A stretch of DNA of 14,443 bases from CAZFBR01 sp035353495 [NCBI: uncultured bacterium] (GTDB lineage: Bacteria; DAOPZR01). Made by a program: the position numbers and the translations under genes. The DNA lies in NCBI GenBank assembly GCA_964517215.1, contig CAZFBR010000069.1, forward strand, positions 1 to 14,443. The letters run 5' to 3'. Positions 1 through 6,254 of this stretch are shown here, in pieces. The notes beneath the pieces were generated by a model, which made no database searches, had not been told where the DNA came from, and saw only the letters and a list, made by a program, of their open reading frames with translations. The first letter of the stretch is position 1, and every line of letters begins with the position of its first letter.

Positions 1-529
1 TACCGACGTCGACGGATTCCGCGCCGGCCTGCCTGACGCGGGCGCGCTGCGCGACGCCGCGGTGCTGCTGCTGGGCGCGGGCGGCGGGGCGAAGGCGATC
101 CTCGCCGCGCTGGCGGCGCTGCCGGCCGGATCGCTTGCCGTGTACGATCCGGCGACGGCGCGCGCGCAGGCGCTGGCGCGGCAGGCGCCGCTGCCGCTGC
201 GCGTGCTTGACGTGGCGGAACTGCCGGCCGCAGCCGCTGCCGCCGCACTGGTGATCAATGCCAGCCCGCTCGGCATGCGCCCCGACGATCCCCTGCCGCT
301 GGACCCCGCCTGGCTGCGCCCGGACGCGGTTTACTTTGACATTGTCTATCATCCGACGCCGACGAAGATGATGCAGGCGGCGCAGGCGCGCGGCTGCGTG
401 ACCGTGGGCGGACTGGAAATGCTGCTGCAGCAGGGGATGCGCTCGTTCGCGCTGTGGACGCAGTGCGCGCCGCCGGCCGCGGCGATGCGCGCGGCGTTGA
501 CGGATGCCCTGGCGCGGCAGGGTGCGTGA
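1..529 (+). CDS. aroE: Shikimate dehydrogenase, 3' part (5' end outside window)
   Basis: This is the C-terminal part of the NADP-dependent enzyme that reduces 3-dehydroshikimate to shikimate in aromatic amino acid synthesis. The reading frame is already open at the window edge. The first full codons read TDVDGF, the family's NTDxxGF signature, whose Asp is catalytic; base 1 would be the last base of the Asn codon. A glycine-rich NADP loop (LLLGAGGGAKA) follows, then VINASPLGM, an FDIVYHPTPTK segment and the C-terminal VGGLEMLLQQG motif with the conserved Gln. Order and spacing match AroE throughout. The TGA stop at 527-529 shares its last base with the ATG of the prepilin peptidase, implying translational coupling. 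aroC lies two genes on, so two shikimate-pathway genes share this block. Whether the missing N-terminus carries a fused domain, such as the AroD of some AroDE proteins, cannot be seen. Confidence 0.93.
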   Translation, partial: TDVDGFRAGLPDAGALRDAAVLLLGAGGGAKAILAALAALPAGSLAVYDPATARAQALARQAPLPLRVLDVAELPAAAAAAALVINASPLGMRPDDPLPLDPAWLRPDAVYFDIVYHPTPTKMMQAAQARGCVTVGGLEMLLQQGMRSFALWTQCAPPAAAMRAALTDALARQGA

Positions 530-1491
530 TGCTGCTTTTGACGGCATATGTTTTCATCATCGGCCTCTGCCTGGGGTCGTTCGCCAATGTGGTCATCTAC
601 CGGCTGCCGCTGATCATTTTCGTGCGCGACTGGAGGCGGCATTCCGACCCGGACGACCGCCGCGAACTGCTGGAAATCATCGACGAAGACCCGGCGCGCG
701 CCCGGGAGAAGCTCAATGCGGCCATGGCGCAGAACCTGAATATTGCCACGACGCGGTCGCGTTGCCCGCGCTGTGGACGCGTGTTGGGCGTGCGGGAACT
801 GGTGCCGGTGCTGTCGTGGCTGCTGCAGGGCGGCAAATGCCGCGGCTGCGGCGGGCGCATTGCCGCGCGTTATGCGCTGGTTGAGCTGCTGTGCGGGCTG
901 GCGGCGGCGGCGGTCTGGCTGCGGTTCGGACTGGTGGGCGACTGGGTTTCGCTGGCCCTGTATGAGCTGGTGACGCTGCTGCTGGTGATCCTGACCTTTA
1001 TCGATCTTGATTACCGCATTTTGCCGAACGAACTGACCTACAGCGGCATGGTCCTTGGCCTGCTGGCGGCGCTGGCCCCGCATTATCCGTGGTCGGACCA
1101 GACCCTGCATCTGGCGGGGCTGGGCGAGGCCCTGCTGGGGCTGCTTGTTGCCGGCGGACTGTCACGCGCCATTTATGAACTCGGCAGCCGCATGTACGGC
1201 CGGGAAGTGTACGGCATGGGCGATGTGAAGCTCATGTGCATGCTGGGCCTGCTGCTGGGCTGGAAACTGGGGTTGCTGACCCTGGTGCTGGCCAACTGCT
1301 ACGGTGCTTTCTTCGGGGTGGGCATGGTGATGCTGTCGTCGCTGCTGCAGCGGCTGAAACTGCAGTGGATGCCGGCGGTAACGCTGAAGTCGATGGTTCC
1401 GTTCGGGCCGTATATCGTCTTCGCGGCGTTTACCGTGATCCTGGCCGGACCCGAACTTATCACCGGGTACCAAAATTTCATGGAACTGTGA
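529..1491 (+). CDS. pilD: Prepilin peptidase (type IV leader peptidase, A24 family)
   Basis: This 320-residue inner-membrane aspartic protease would cleave, and usually N-methylate, type IV pilin-like prepilins. An N-terminal membrane helix ends in GSFANVVIYRLP (16-27). Two CxxC pairs follow, C79/C82 and C104/C107, which form the zinc-type cytoplasmic domain. The two A24 aspartate motifs are FIDLDYRILP (157-166) and GMGDVK (229-234, D232), set among several hydrophobic helices. I place the start at ATG 529, not at the upstream in-frame ATG 454. From 529 the protein begins directly with the membrane helix, and AGGG (519-522) sits 6 bases upstream, whereas the upstream extension lies inside aroE and resembles nothing. 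The stretch between the first helix and the first CxxC is about 15 residues longer than in P. aeruginosa PilD as I recall it, and is charged. No pilin or secretion gene is in view, so its substrates lie elsewhere. Confidence 0.93.
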   Translation: MLLLTAYVFIIGLCLGSFANVVIYRLPLIIFVRDWRRHSDPDDRRELLEIIDEDPARAREKLNAAMAQNLNIATTRSRCPRCGRVLGVRELVPVLSWLLQGGKCRGCGGRIAARYALVELLCGLAAAAVWLRFGLVGDWVSLALYELVTLLLVILTFIDLDYRILPNELTYSGMVLGLLAALAPHYPWSDQTLHLAGLGEALLGLLVAGGLSRAIYELGSRMYGREVYGMGDVKLMCMLGLLLGWKLGLLTLVLANCYGAFFGVGMVMLSSLLQRLKLQWMPAVTLKSMVPFGPYIVFAAFTVILAGPELITGYQNFMEL

Positions 1492-1538
1492 CGGCTAGGT
1501 TCCGGAAGTGGCAATGACAAACGTGCGGGAGGCGTGAG

Positions 1539-2675
1539 GTGCGCTATCTGACGGCTGGTGAATCACATGGCCCGGTGCTGACGGGCATAGTGGACGGGAT
1601 GCCCGCGGGCGTGCCGCTGGCGCTGGCGGCGATCAATGCGGACCTGGCGCGGCGGCAGGGTGGCTACGGCCGCGGCGGCAGGATGAAGATCGAGCAGGAC
1701 ACTGCGGAGATCCTGTCGGGGGTGCGCCACGGCAAGACGCTGGGCAGCCCGATTACCGTGCAGGTGCGCAACCGCGACCATGCCAACTGGCAGCGGATCA
1801 TGGGGGCGCATGCACACGATACGGACGAGCGGGTCGTGACCTGTCCGCGGCCGGGGCATGCCGACCTGCCGGGCGCGCAGAAATACGGTTTCACCGACCT
1901 GCGCAATGTGCTGGAACGCGCCAGCGCCCGGGAAACGGCGGTGCGGGTGGCGCTCGGCGCGCTGGCCAAACAGCTGCTCGACCGGTTCAGCATCAGGATC
2001 ATGTCGCGGGTGGTGCGCATCGGCGGCGCGGCGACGCGCCGGGCCTTCGACCCCGCAGCGCAGGCGGCGTATGCGGCCTGCCCGGTCTATTGCGGCGACG
2101 CGGCCGCGGCGAAGAAGATGATGCGCGCCATCGACGCGGCGAAGAGGGCGGGCGACACGCTCGGCGGCGTCGTTGAAGTGGCGGCGCTCAATCTGCCGCC
2201 CGGCTTGGGCAGCCATGTGCAGTGGGACCGCCGGCTGGACGCGCGGCTGGCGGCGGCGGTCATGGGCGTCCCGGCGATCAAGGGCGTGGAATTCGGCCTG
2301 GGGTTTGCCGCGGCGGCGCGGCCGGGCTCGCGCGTGCACGACCCGATCGAGCTGCGCGGCCGGGCGCTGCGCTATCGCGGCAATAACGCCGGCGGGGTGC
2401 TGGGGGGGATCAGTTCCGGCGCGCCGCTGCTGCTGCGCGCGGCGATGAAGCCGATCCCGACGCTGATGCGGCCGCTGCCGACGGTCGACCTGCGCACCGG
2501 CCGGGCGGCCGATGCGGCGCAGGAACGGTCGGACACCTGCGCGGTCCCGGCGGCGGCGGTGGTGCTGGAAGCGGTGGTGGCGCTGGAACTGGCGGCGCTG
2601 TTCATGGAGAAATTCGGCGGCGATGCGCTCGATGAGACGCGCCGCAATTTCGAGGGGTACCTGGCGACGCTGTAG
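1539..2675 (+). CDS. aroC: Chorismate synthase
   Basis: This FMN-dependent 378-residue enzyme converts EPSP to chorismate, the last common step of aromatic synthesis. Family signatures appear in order: GESHG (7-11), GRGGRMKIE, RPGHAD with H107, RASARETA (127-134), a VEFGLGF segment, NNAGGVLGGISSGAP, and RSDTCAVPAAAVV near the C-terminus. Length and motif order match intact family members. Translation starts at GTG 1539, supported by GGGAGG at 1527-1532 with a 6-base spacer and by the Met-Arg-Tyr-x-Thr-x-Gly-Glu-Ser-His beginning typical of the family. It lies 47 bases after the prepilin peptidase gene, probably in the same transcript as aroE. The TAG stop (2673-2675) is followed almost at once by the promoter of the next gene, which is much poorer in GC. 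Confidence 0.97.
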   Translation: MRYLTAGESHGPVLTGIVDGMPAGVPLALAAINADLARRQGGYGRGGRMKIEQDTAEILSGVRHGKTLGSPITVQVRNRDHANWQRIMGAHAHDTDERVVTCPRPGHADLPGAQKYGFTDLRNVLERASARETAVRVALGALAKQLLDRFSIRIMSRVVRIGGAATRRAFDPAAQAAYAACPVYCGDAAAAKKMMRAIDAAKRAGDTLGGVVEVAALNLPPGLGSHVQWDRRLDARLAAAVMGVPAIKGVEFGLGFAAAARPGSRVHDPIELRGRALRYRGNNAGGVLGGISSGAPLLLRAAMKPIPTLMRPLPTVDLRTGRAADAAQERSDTCAVPAAAVVLEAVVALELAALFMEKFGGDALDETRRNFEGYLATL

Positions 2676-2676
2676 T

Positions 2677-2725
2677 TTGACATAAAAATTTCAGTAATCT
2701 ACCATATTTTGGCGAAGCGAGGAGG
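2677..2725 (+). promoter_or_regulatory. Sigma-70-type promoter and Shine-Dalgarno site of the nuclease gene
   Basis: A perfect -35 box TTGACA (2677-2682) starts one base after the aroC stop. It is separated by exactly 17 bases from TACCAT (2700-2705), a 4-of-6 match to the -10 consensus. Transcription would start near 2712, leaving a leader of about 20 bases. AGGAGG (2720-2725) lies 6 bases before ATG 2732. The region is AT-rich, unlike the surrounding DNA. The spacing is what makes this convincing, and the same architecture recurs upstream of rpiB at 9766-9794. Confidence 0.65.
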
Positions 2726-2731
2726 GCGATA

Positions 2732-3478
2732 ATGGCGAAAGGCAAGGAACCAAGCTGGACTGAAGTGGTGGTTAATGTTTTGCGCCGCTCGGCTGAACCA
2801 CTTCATTACACTGACATTACGAAAAAGGTCATAGAGTCGAAACTGAAAACTGATCTTGGGCGGGATCCGTATGCAACGGTCAAAGCGGCAATATCGTATG
2901 AATTGAGCAAAGGGAATACTTCGGAAATAGTCAGGACCAATCGCGGATATTATGATTGGTCAAACCGACCCAAGAAGATCACGGCAAAGGAAATCGTTGA
3001 GAATGATCAGACCGAGGAAACAGGAATCATCGATGCTTTGGGGGTTTATTGGGAAAGAAGTATGATTGACTGGAACAAGAAACTGCCGAAACTCCTTGGC
3101 AAAACCGAAGCAGGAACGATAGTGGATTTCTCGGATCGACCGGGAATTTATCTGTTGTATGATCGCAGGGATATTGTCTATGTCGGGAAAACAACAGCAT
3201 TGGGTTCACGATTGAAGGATCACGCAACGATCGATCGATTGAAAGCAAGATGGGACAGATTCTCGTGGTTTTCGATTGCAGAACCGACAAGCGTTACGGA
3301 GACGATTATCCTGACAACGCTGGAAGCGCTGTTAGTTGAATCGGTTGAACCACCCTTGAACCGGCAGCGCGGCGAAGGATTTAAAGCAATCGAGTACTAT
3401 CAAATCGAAGATTCGGATCTGTCAAAGAAGCGGGATATGGCGACACTGGAACGCTATTTTCAGAAAATGAAAGGTTAG
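2732..3478 (+). CDS. HARE-type winged-helix / GIY-YIG nuclease fusion protein
   Basis: The protein has 248 residues and two recognisable parts. Residues 8-76 (SWTEVVVNVL...PLHYTDITKKVIE...TVKAAISYEL...RGYYDW) fit the HARE-HTH domain, a winged helix found in RNA polymerase delta and fused to restriction-type nucleases. Residues 137-215 form a GIY-YIG nuclease: GIY (138-140), YVG (150-152), R160, H164, E198 and N210, so the expected catalytic set (compare I-TevI Y6, Y17, R27, H31, E75, N90) looks intact. It probably binds DNA through the N-terminus and cuts it. Base composition is foreign: I counted 28 and 26 G+C in two 60-base lines here, against 46 in an aroC line. It has its own promoter and strong ribosome-binding site, and no methyltransferase adjoins it. 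Defence, a stand-alone restriction-like role or a selfish nuclease are all possible; the substrate is unknown. Confidence 0.85.
   Translation: MAKGKEPSWTEVVVNVLRRSAEPLHYTDITKKVIESKLKTDLGRDPYATVKAAISYELSKGNTSEIVRTNRGYYDWSNRPKKITAKEIVENDQTEETGIIDALGVYWERSMIDWNKKLPKLLGKTEAGTIVDFSDRPGIYLLYDRRDIVYVGKTTALGSRLKDHATIDRLKARWDRFSWFSIAEPTSVTETIILTTLEALLVESVEPPLNRQRGEGFKAIEYYQIEDSDLSKKRDMATLERYFQKMKG
3471..3474 (+). promoter_or_regulatory. Ribosome-binding site of the aldehyde dehydrogenase, inside the nuclease gene
   Basis: AAGG (part of GAAAGG, 3469-3474) lies 7 bases before ATG 3482. It falls within the last codons of the upstream nuclease gene, whose TAG stop is at 3476-3478. The gap between the two genes is only 3 bases, so there is nowhere else for a site. 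This implies translational coupling between two genes of very different base composition. Confidence 0.6.
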
Positions 3479-3481
3479 ACA

Positions 3482-4912
3482 ATGATCAGCGAACGGGAAA
3501 TCAAGAAGGTCGTCGAGCAGGTCGTGGCGGAGGTGGCCGCGGGGCGCACGGCGGCGGCGGCGGCCCCGGCGGGCGGACTGGGCGACGGCGTCTATGCCGA
3601 CATGGAGCAGGCGATCGCCGCGGCGCAGCAGGCGCACGCGAAGTATCTTGCCGTCGGCCTGCAGACGCGGAAGAAGATCGTCGCCGCGCTGCGCGCCACC
3701 GCGCTGGAGCACGCCGAGTCGCTCGGCCGCCAGGCGGTCGAGGAGACCGGCCTGGGCAAAATGCCCGACAAGATGCTCAAGATCCAGCTGGCGGCGAACA
3801 AGACCCCGGGGGTCGAGGATGTCGAGCCGTACGCGTTTTCCGGCGACGACGGCATGACCCTGGTCGAACGCGCGCCGTTCGGCGTCGTCGGGGTGATCAC
3901 CCCGTCGACCAATCCGGCGGAGACCGTGCTCAACAACGGCATCGGCCTGCTGGCGGCGGGGAACGTGGCCGTCTACAACTTCCATCCCGGCGCGAAGAAG
4001 ATCTCGGCGCGCATGGTGCAGCTCATGCACCGCGCCATCGTCGCCGCCGGCGGCCCGCCGGATGCGGTGACCTGCGTGGCGGAGCCGACCCAGGACAGCG
4101 CGGCGGCGCTGATGCGGCATCGGGCGATCCGCATGCTGCTGGTCACCGGCGGCGGCGAGGTGGTCAAGCTGGCGATGACCTCGGGCAAGCGCTGCATCTG
4201 CGGCGGCCCGGGCAACCCGCCGGTGGTGGTGGACGAGAGCGCGGACATCCCCGCCGCGGCCAAGCATATCGTTGACGGGGTGACCTTCGACAACAACGTG
4301 CTGTGCATCGCGGAGAAGGAGATCTTCGTCGTCGACGAGGTGGCCGACCAGCTCATCCGCGAAATGCAGAAGCAGGGGGCGCAGCTGCTGACCGCCAGCC
4401 AGACCGCGAATGCGGTGCGGGCGATCATTGCCAAGGATCCCGCTGATCACGGCGTGCGCCATCCCGTCGTCAACAAGAAATTCGTCGGCAAATCAGTCGC
4501 GGTGATCGGCCAGGGCATCGGCGTCGCCCCCAAACCGGGGACGCGCATGTTCCTCTGCGAGGTCAAATGGGATCATGTCTTTGTCATGGCCGAACAGCTC
4601 ATGCCGCTGACCCCGATCGTCCGCTGCCGGGACGTGGACCAGGCGATGGAGTATGCGATCAAGGCGGAGCAGGGGAACGGGCACACCTTCATGATGCACT
4701 CGCGCAATGTGGCCAATCTGTCGCGCATGGCGCAGCGGTGCAATGCCTCGATCTTCGTCAAAAACGGGCCGAGCTACGCCGGACTCGGGTTCGGCGGCGA
4801 GGGGTTCACCACCCTGACCATCGCCTCGCCCACGGGTGACGGTTTGACCCGCGCGCGCACCTTTACCCGGGAGCGCCGCTGCGTGCTGAAGGATTATTTC
4901 CGCATCGTGTGA
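3482..4912 (+). CDS. CoA-acylating aldehyde dehydrogenase of the EutE/PduP microcompartment type
   Basis: This 476-residue protein should oxidise a short-chain aldehyde to its acyl-CoA with NAD+ and CoA, as EutE and PduP do inside bacterial microcompartments. Residues 2-20 (ISEREIKKVVEQVVAEVAA) form a short amphipathic helix followed by an Ala/Gly-rich linker to about residue 37, the layout of an encapsulation peptide. The catalytic core shows FGVVGVITPSTNPAETV, NFHPGAKK, a GGPGNPPVVVD segment and the nucleophile C275 in NNVLCIAEKE. The C-terminus (FTRERRCVLKDYF) resembles EutE. Start ATG 3482 is supported by AAGG 7 bases upstream. GC content is high again, as in the rest of the chromosome. 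No shell protein, alcohol dehydrogenase, phosphotransacylase or aldehyde-producing enzyme adjoins it; a flavin reductase and a DJ-1-like protein follow. The substrate (acetaldehyde, propionaldehyde, lactaldehyde) cannot be told from sequence alone. Confidence 0.9.
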   Translation: MISEREIKKVVEQVVAEVAAGRTAAAAAPAGGLGDGVYADMEQAIAAAQQAHAKYLAVGLQTRKKIVAALRATALEHAESLGRQAVEETGLGKMPDKMLKIQLAANKTPGVEDVEPYAFSGDDGMTLVERAPFGVVGVITPSTNPAETVLNNGIGLLAAGNVAVYNFHPGAKKISARMVQLMHRAIVAAGGPPDAVTCVAEPTQDSAAALMRHRAIRMLLVTGGGEVVKLAMTSGKRCICGGPGNPPVVVDESADIPAAAKHIVDGVTFDNNVLCIAEKEIFVVDEVADQLIREMQKQGAQLLTASQTANAVRAIIAKDPADHGVRHPVVNKKFVGKSVAVIGQGIGVAPKPGTRMFLCEVKWDHVFVMAEQLMPLTPIVRCRDVDQAMEYAIKAEQGNGHTFMMHSRNVANLSRMAQRCNASIFVKNGPSYAGLGFGGEGFTTLTIASPTGDGLTRARTFTRERRCVLKDYFRIV

Positions 4913-4954
4913 GCGATCCCCGCCGGCATATTGCCGCCGGGCAGAAAACGGATG

Positions 4955-4978
4955 CGGGGCCGGTGCGTGCCGGCCCCG
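4955..4978 (+). repeat. GC-rich inverted repeat between the aldehyde dehydrogenase and flavin reductase genes
   Basis: CGGGGCCGG (4955-4963) and CCGGCCCCG (4970-4978) form a perfect 9-bp stem with the 6-base loop TGCGTG. A weaker hairpin, CGGCA-TAT-TGCCG, sits just upstream at 4924-4936. No T-run follows, so this is not a standard rho-independent terminator. It could slow RNA polymerase, protect the 3' end of the upstream message or set relative expression of the two genes. The next ribosome-binding site begins 6 bases after the stem. Confidence 0.5.
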
Positions 4979-4984
4979 GGGCAC

Positions 4985-4989
4985 AGGAG
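4985..4989 (+). promoter_or_regulatory. Ribosome-binding site that decides the flavin reductase start
   Basis: AGGAG at 4985-4989 lies 8 bases before ATG 4998 but only 2 bases before the in-frame ATG 4992. Normal spacing therefore selects 4998 and removes two residues from the longer reading. Confidence 0.6.
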
Positions 4990-4997
4990 CCATGACG

Positions 4998-5561
4998 ATG
5001 ACCAAGGTTGCGCTGCCCGGCCGGCCGCTGGGCCCGTTCCCGACGGTGCTGGTCGGGGCGATGGTTGACGGCAAGCCGAATTATGCCACGGTGGGCGCCT
5101 GCAGCATTGTCGGACTCGAGCCGGTGCTTTCCGTGTCGCTCAAGGCCACCCATCACACCACCAAAGGAATTGTCGCCGGCGGCCATTTCAGCGTCAATAT
5201 TCCCTCCGCCGCCATGGTGGACAAGGTCGATTTCTGCGGCATCCATTCGGGCGCCAAAGTGGACAAGACCGCGCTGTTCACCACGTTCCAGGATGAGGCG
5301 GCCCTGGCGCCGATGATCAGGGAATGCCCGGTCAATTACGTCTGCCGGGTCGTCCGCACCATCGAGGTGACCGGGTTCAAGCTCTTTTTCGGCGAGATTG
5401 TGTCGATGCAGGTTGACGCGGCCTGCCTGACCGACGGACAGATCGATCCGGCCAAAGTGCAGCCCATGGTCATGTTCGGGCTCAGCTATCTTGCCCTCGG
5501 CGCGAATGTCGGCACCGCGTTCCGCAGCGGCCGCGCGCTGCCGGCGCAGCCGGTGGCCTGA
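4998..5561 (+). CDS. Flavin reductase-like FMN-binding split-barrel protein
   Basis: This soluble 187-residue protein resembles the flavin reductase-like (DIM6/NTAB) family, which binds FMN in a split beta-barrel and often reduces free flavin with NAD(P)H. Visible family features are the N-terminal PVLV-type strand (GPFPTVLVGAMVDGKPN), YATVGACSIVGLEP where FMN is normally bound, VSLKATHHTTKGI, and HFSVNIPSAAMVDKVDFCG with the strand-helix pattern of the family. The length is typical. It follows the aldehyde dehydrogenase by 85 bases, including a strong hairpin, and is followed after 2 bases by a DJ-1-family gene, so the last two are surely cotranscribed. Family members also act as ferric reductases or simple flavoproteins, so the partner is uncertain. 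It might supply reduced flavin or dispose of electrons, but nothing in the sequence proves that. Confidence 0.8.
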   Translation: MTKVALPGRPLGPFPTVLVGAMVDGKPNYATVGACSIVGLEPVLSVSLKATHHTTKGIVAGGHFSVNIPSAAMVDKVDFCGIHSGAKVDKTALFTTFQDEAALAPMIRECPVNYVCRVVRTIEVTGFKLFFGEIVSMQVDAACLTDGQIDPAKVQPMVMFGLSYLALGANVGTAFRSGRALPAQPVA

Positions 5562-5563
5562 CC

Positions 5564-6217
5564 ATGCCTGCCGCGAGCGTGGTCTGCCTCTATCTTCTGC
5601 CGGGCATGGCCGATTGGGAGGCCGGGCTGGCGCTGGCGGAACTGCATACGGGCCGCTTTTTCCGGAAAGGCGTCGCGCCCTATGCGGTGCGGACGCTGGC
5701 GGTGACCCGCGAGCCGGTGGTTACGCTGGGCGGGATGCGGATCATCCCCGATGTGGTGATCGGCGAACTGGCGCCGGAACAGCTGGCGCTGCTGCTGCTC
5801 CCCGGCAGCGACCAGTGGCAGGACCCGCTGCATGCCCCGGTGCTGGCGCTGGCGCGGCGCTGCCTGCAGCTGGGCGTGCCGGTGGCCGCCATCTGCGGCG
5901 CCACCGTGGCGCTGGCGGCGGCCGGCCTGCTTGATGACCGTTGTCATACCAGCAACGATCTCGGCTACCTGAAAACGGTCTGCCCGGCGTATCGCGGCGA
6001 GGCGCAATACCGGCATGAACCGGCGGTGCTGGACGGTGATCTGATCACCGCCAGCGGCACTGCGCCGGTGGCGTTTGCCCGCTGCATTCTGCAGCGGCTG
6101 CAGGTGTGCACGCCCACCGCGCTTGCGGCCTGGCAGCAGCTGTTTGCCACGCATGAGGCCAAGCACTACCTGACCCTGATGCGGGAATGCAGCTGGCGTC
6201 CGGAGGGCCGAACATAG
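5564..6217 (+). CDS. DJ-1/PfpI-family protein (class I glutamine amidotransferase-like)
   Basis: The protein has 217 residues and the DJ-1/PfpI flavodoxin-like fold signature. An N-terminal strand leads to GMADWE with E19, where the family keeps an acidic residue next to the nucleophile. LLPGSDQW (78-85) is the oxyanion-type loop, and AAICGAT (108-114) carries the nucleophile-elbow cysteine C111. The short segment HTSND at about 147 resembles Bacillus YoaZ-like members as I recall them. Family functions include protease/chaperone activity, glyoxalase III or deglycase activity, and stress response, and sequence alone does not choose among them. It starts 2 bases after the flavin reductase stop, so it belongs to the same transcript. 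Next to an aldehyde-handling enzyme, protection from reactive carbonyls is a reasonable but unproven role. Confidence 0.8.
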   Translation: MPAASVVCLYLLPGMADWEAGLALAELHTGRFFRKGVAPYAVRTLAVTREPVVTLGGMRIIPDVVIGELAPEQLALLLLPGSDQWQDPLHAPVLALARRCLQLGVPVAAICGATVALAAAGLLDDRCHTSNDLGYLKTVCPAYRGEAQYRHEPAVLDGDLITASGTAPVAFARCILQRLQVCTPTALAAWQQLFATHEAKHYLTLMRECSWRPEGRT

Positions 6218-6254
6218 GTACGCGACGGCACAGTGGTCGCGGGAAACGGGGCGT

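Noticed and set aside
454-528. 25-residue upstream extension of the prepilin peptidase
   Set aside because: It lies inside aroE in another frame and precedes an already complete membrane-helix start with its own AGGG site.
2676-3484. Target-site duplication flanking the low-GC nuclease gene
   Set aside because: Only the 4-base word GACA is shared near the two edges, which is expected by chance. I saw no inverted repeats, transposase or integrase, so no mobile element can be claimed.
3422-4462. A 346-codon minus-strand frame opposite the aldehyde dehydrogenase
   Set aside because: It mirrors the GC-rich dehydrogenase and gives a low-complexity Arg/His/Asp-rich product with no motif. It also runs across the junction with the nuclease gene.
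4955-4978. Rho-independent terminator after the aldehyde dehydrogenase
   Set aside because: The stem is strong but the following bases are GGGCACAGG, with no T-run, so I list it only as an inverted repeat.
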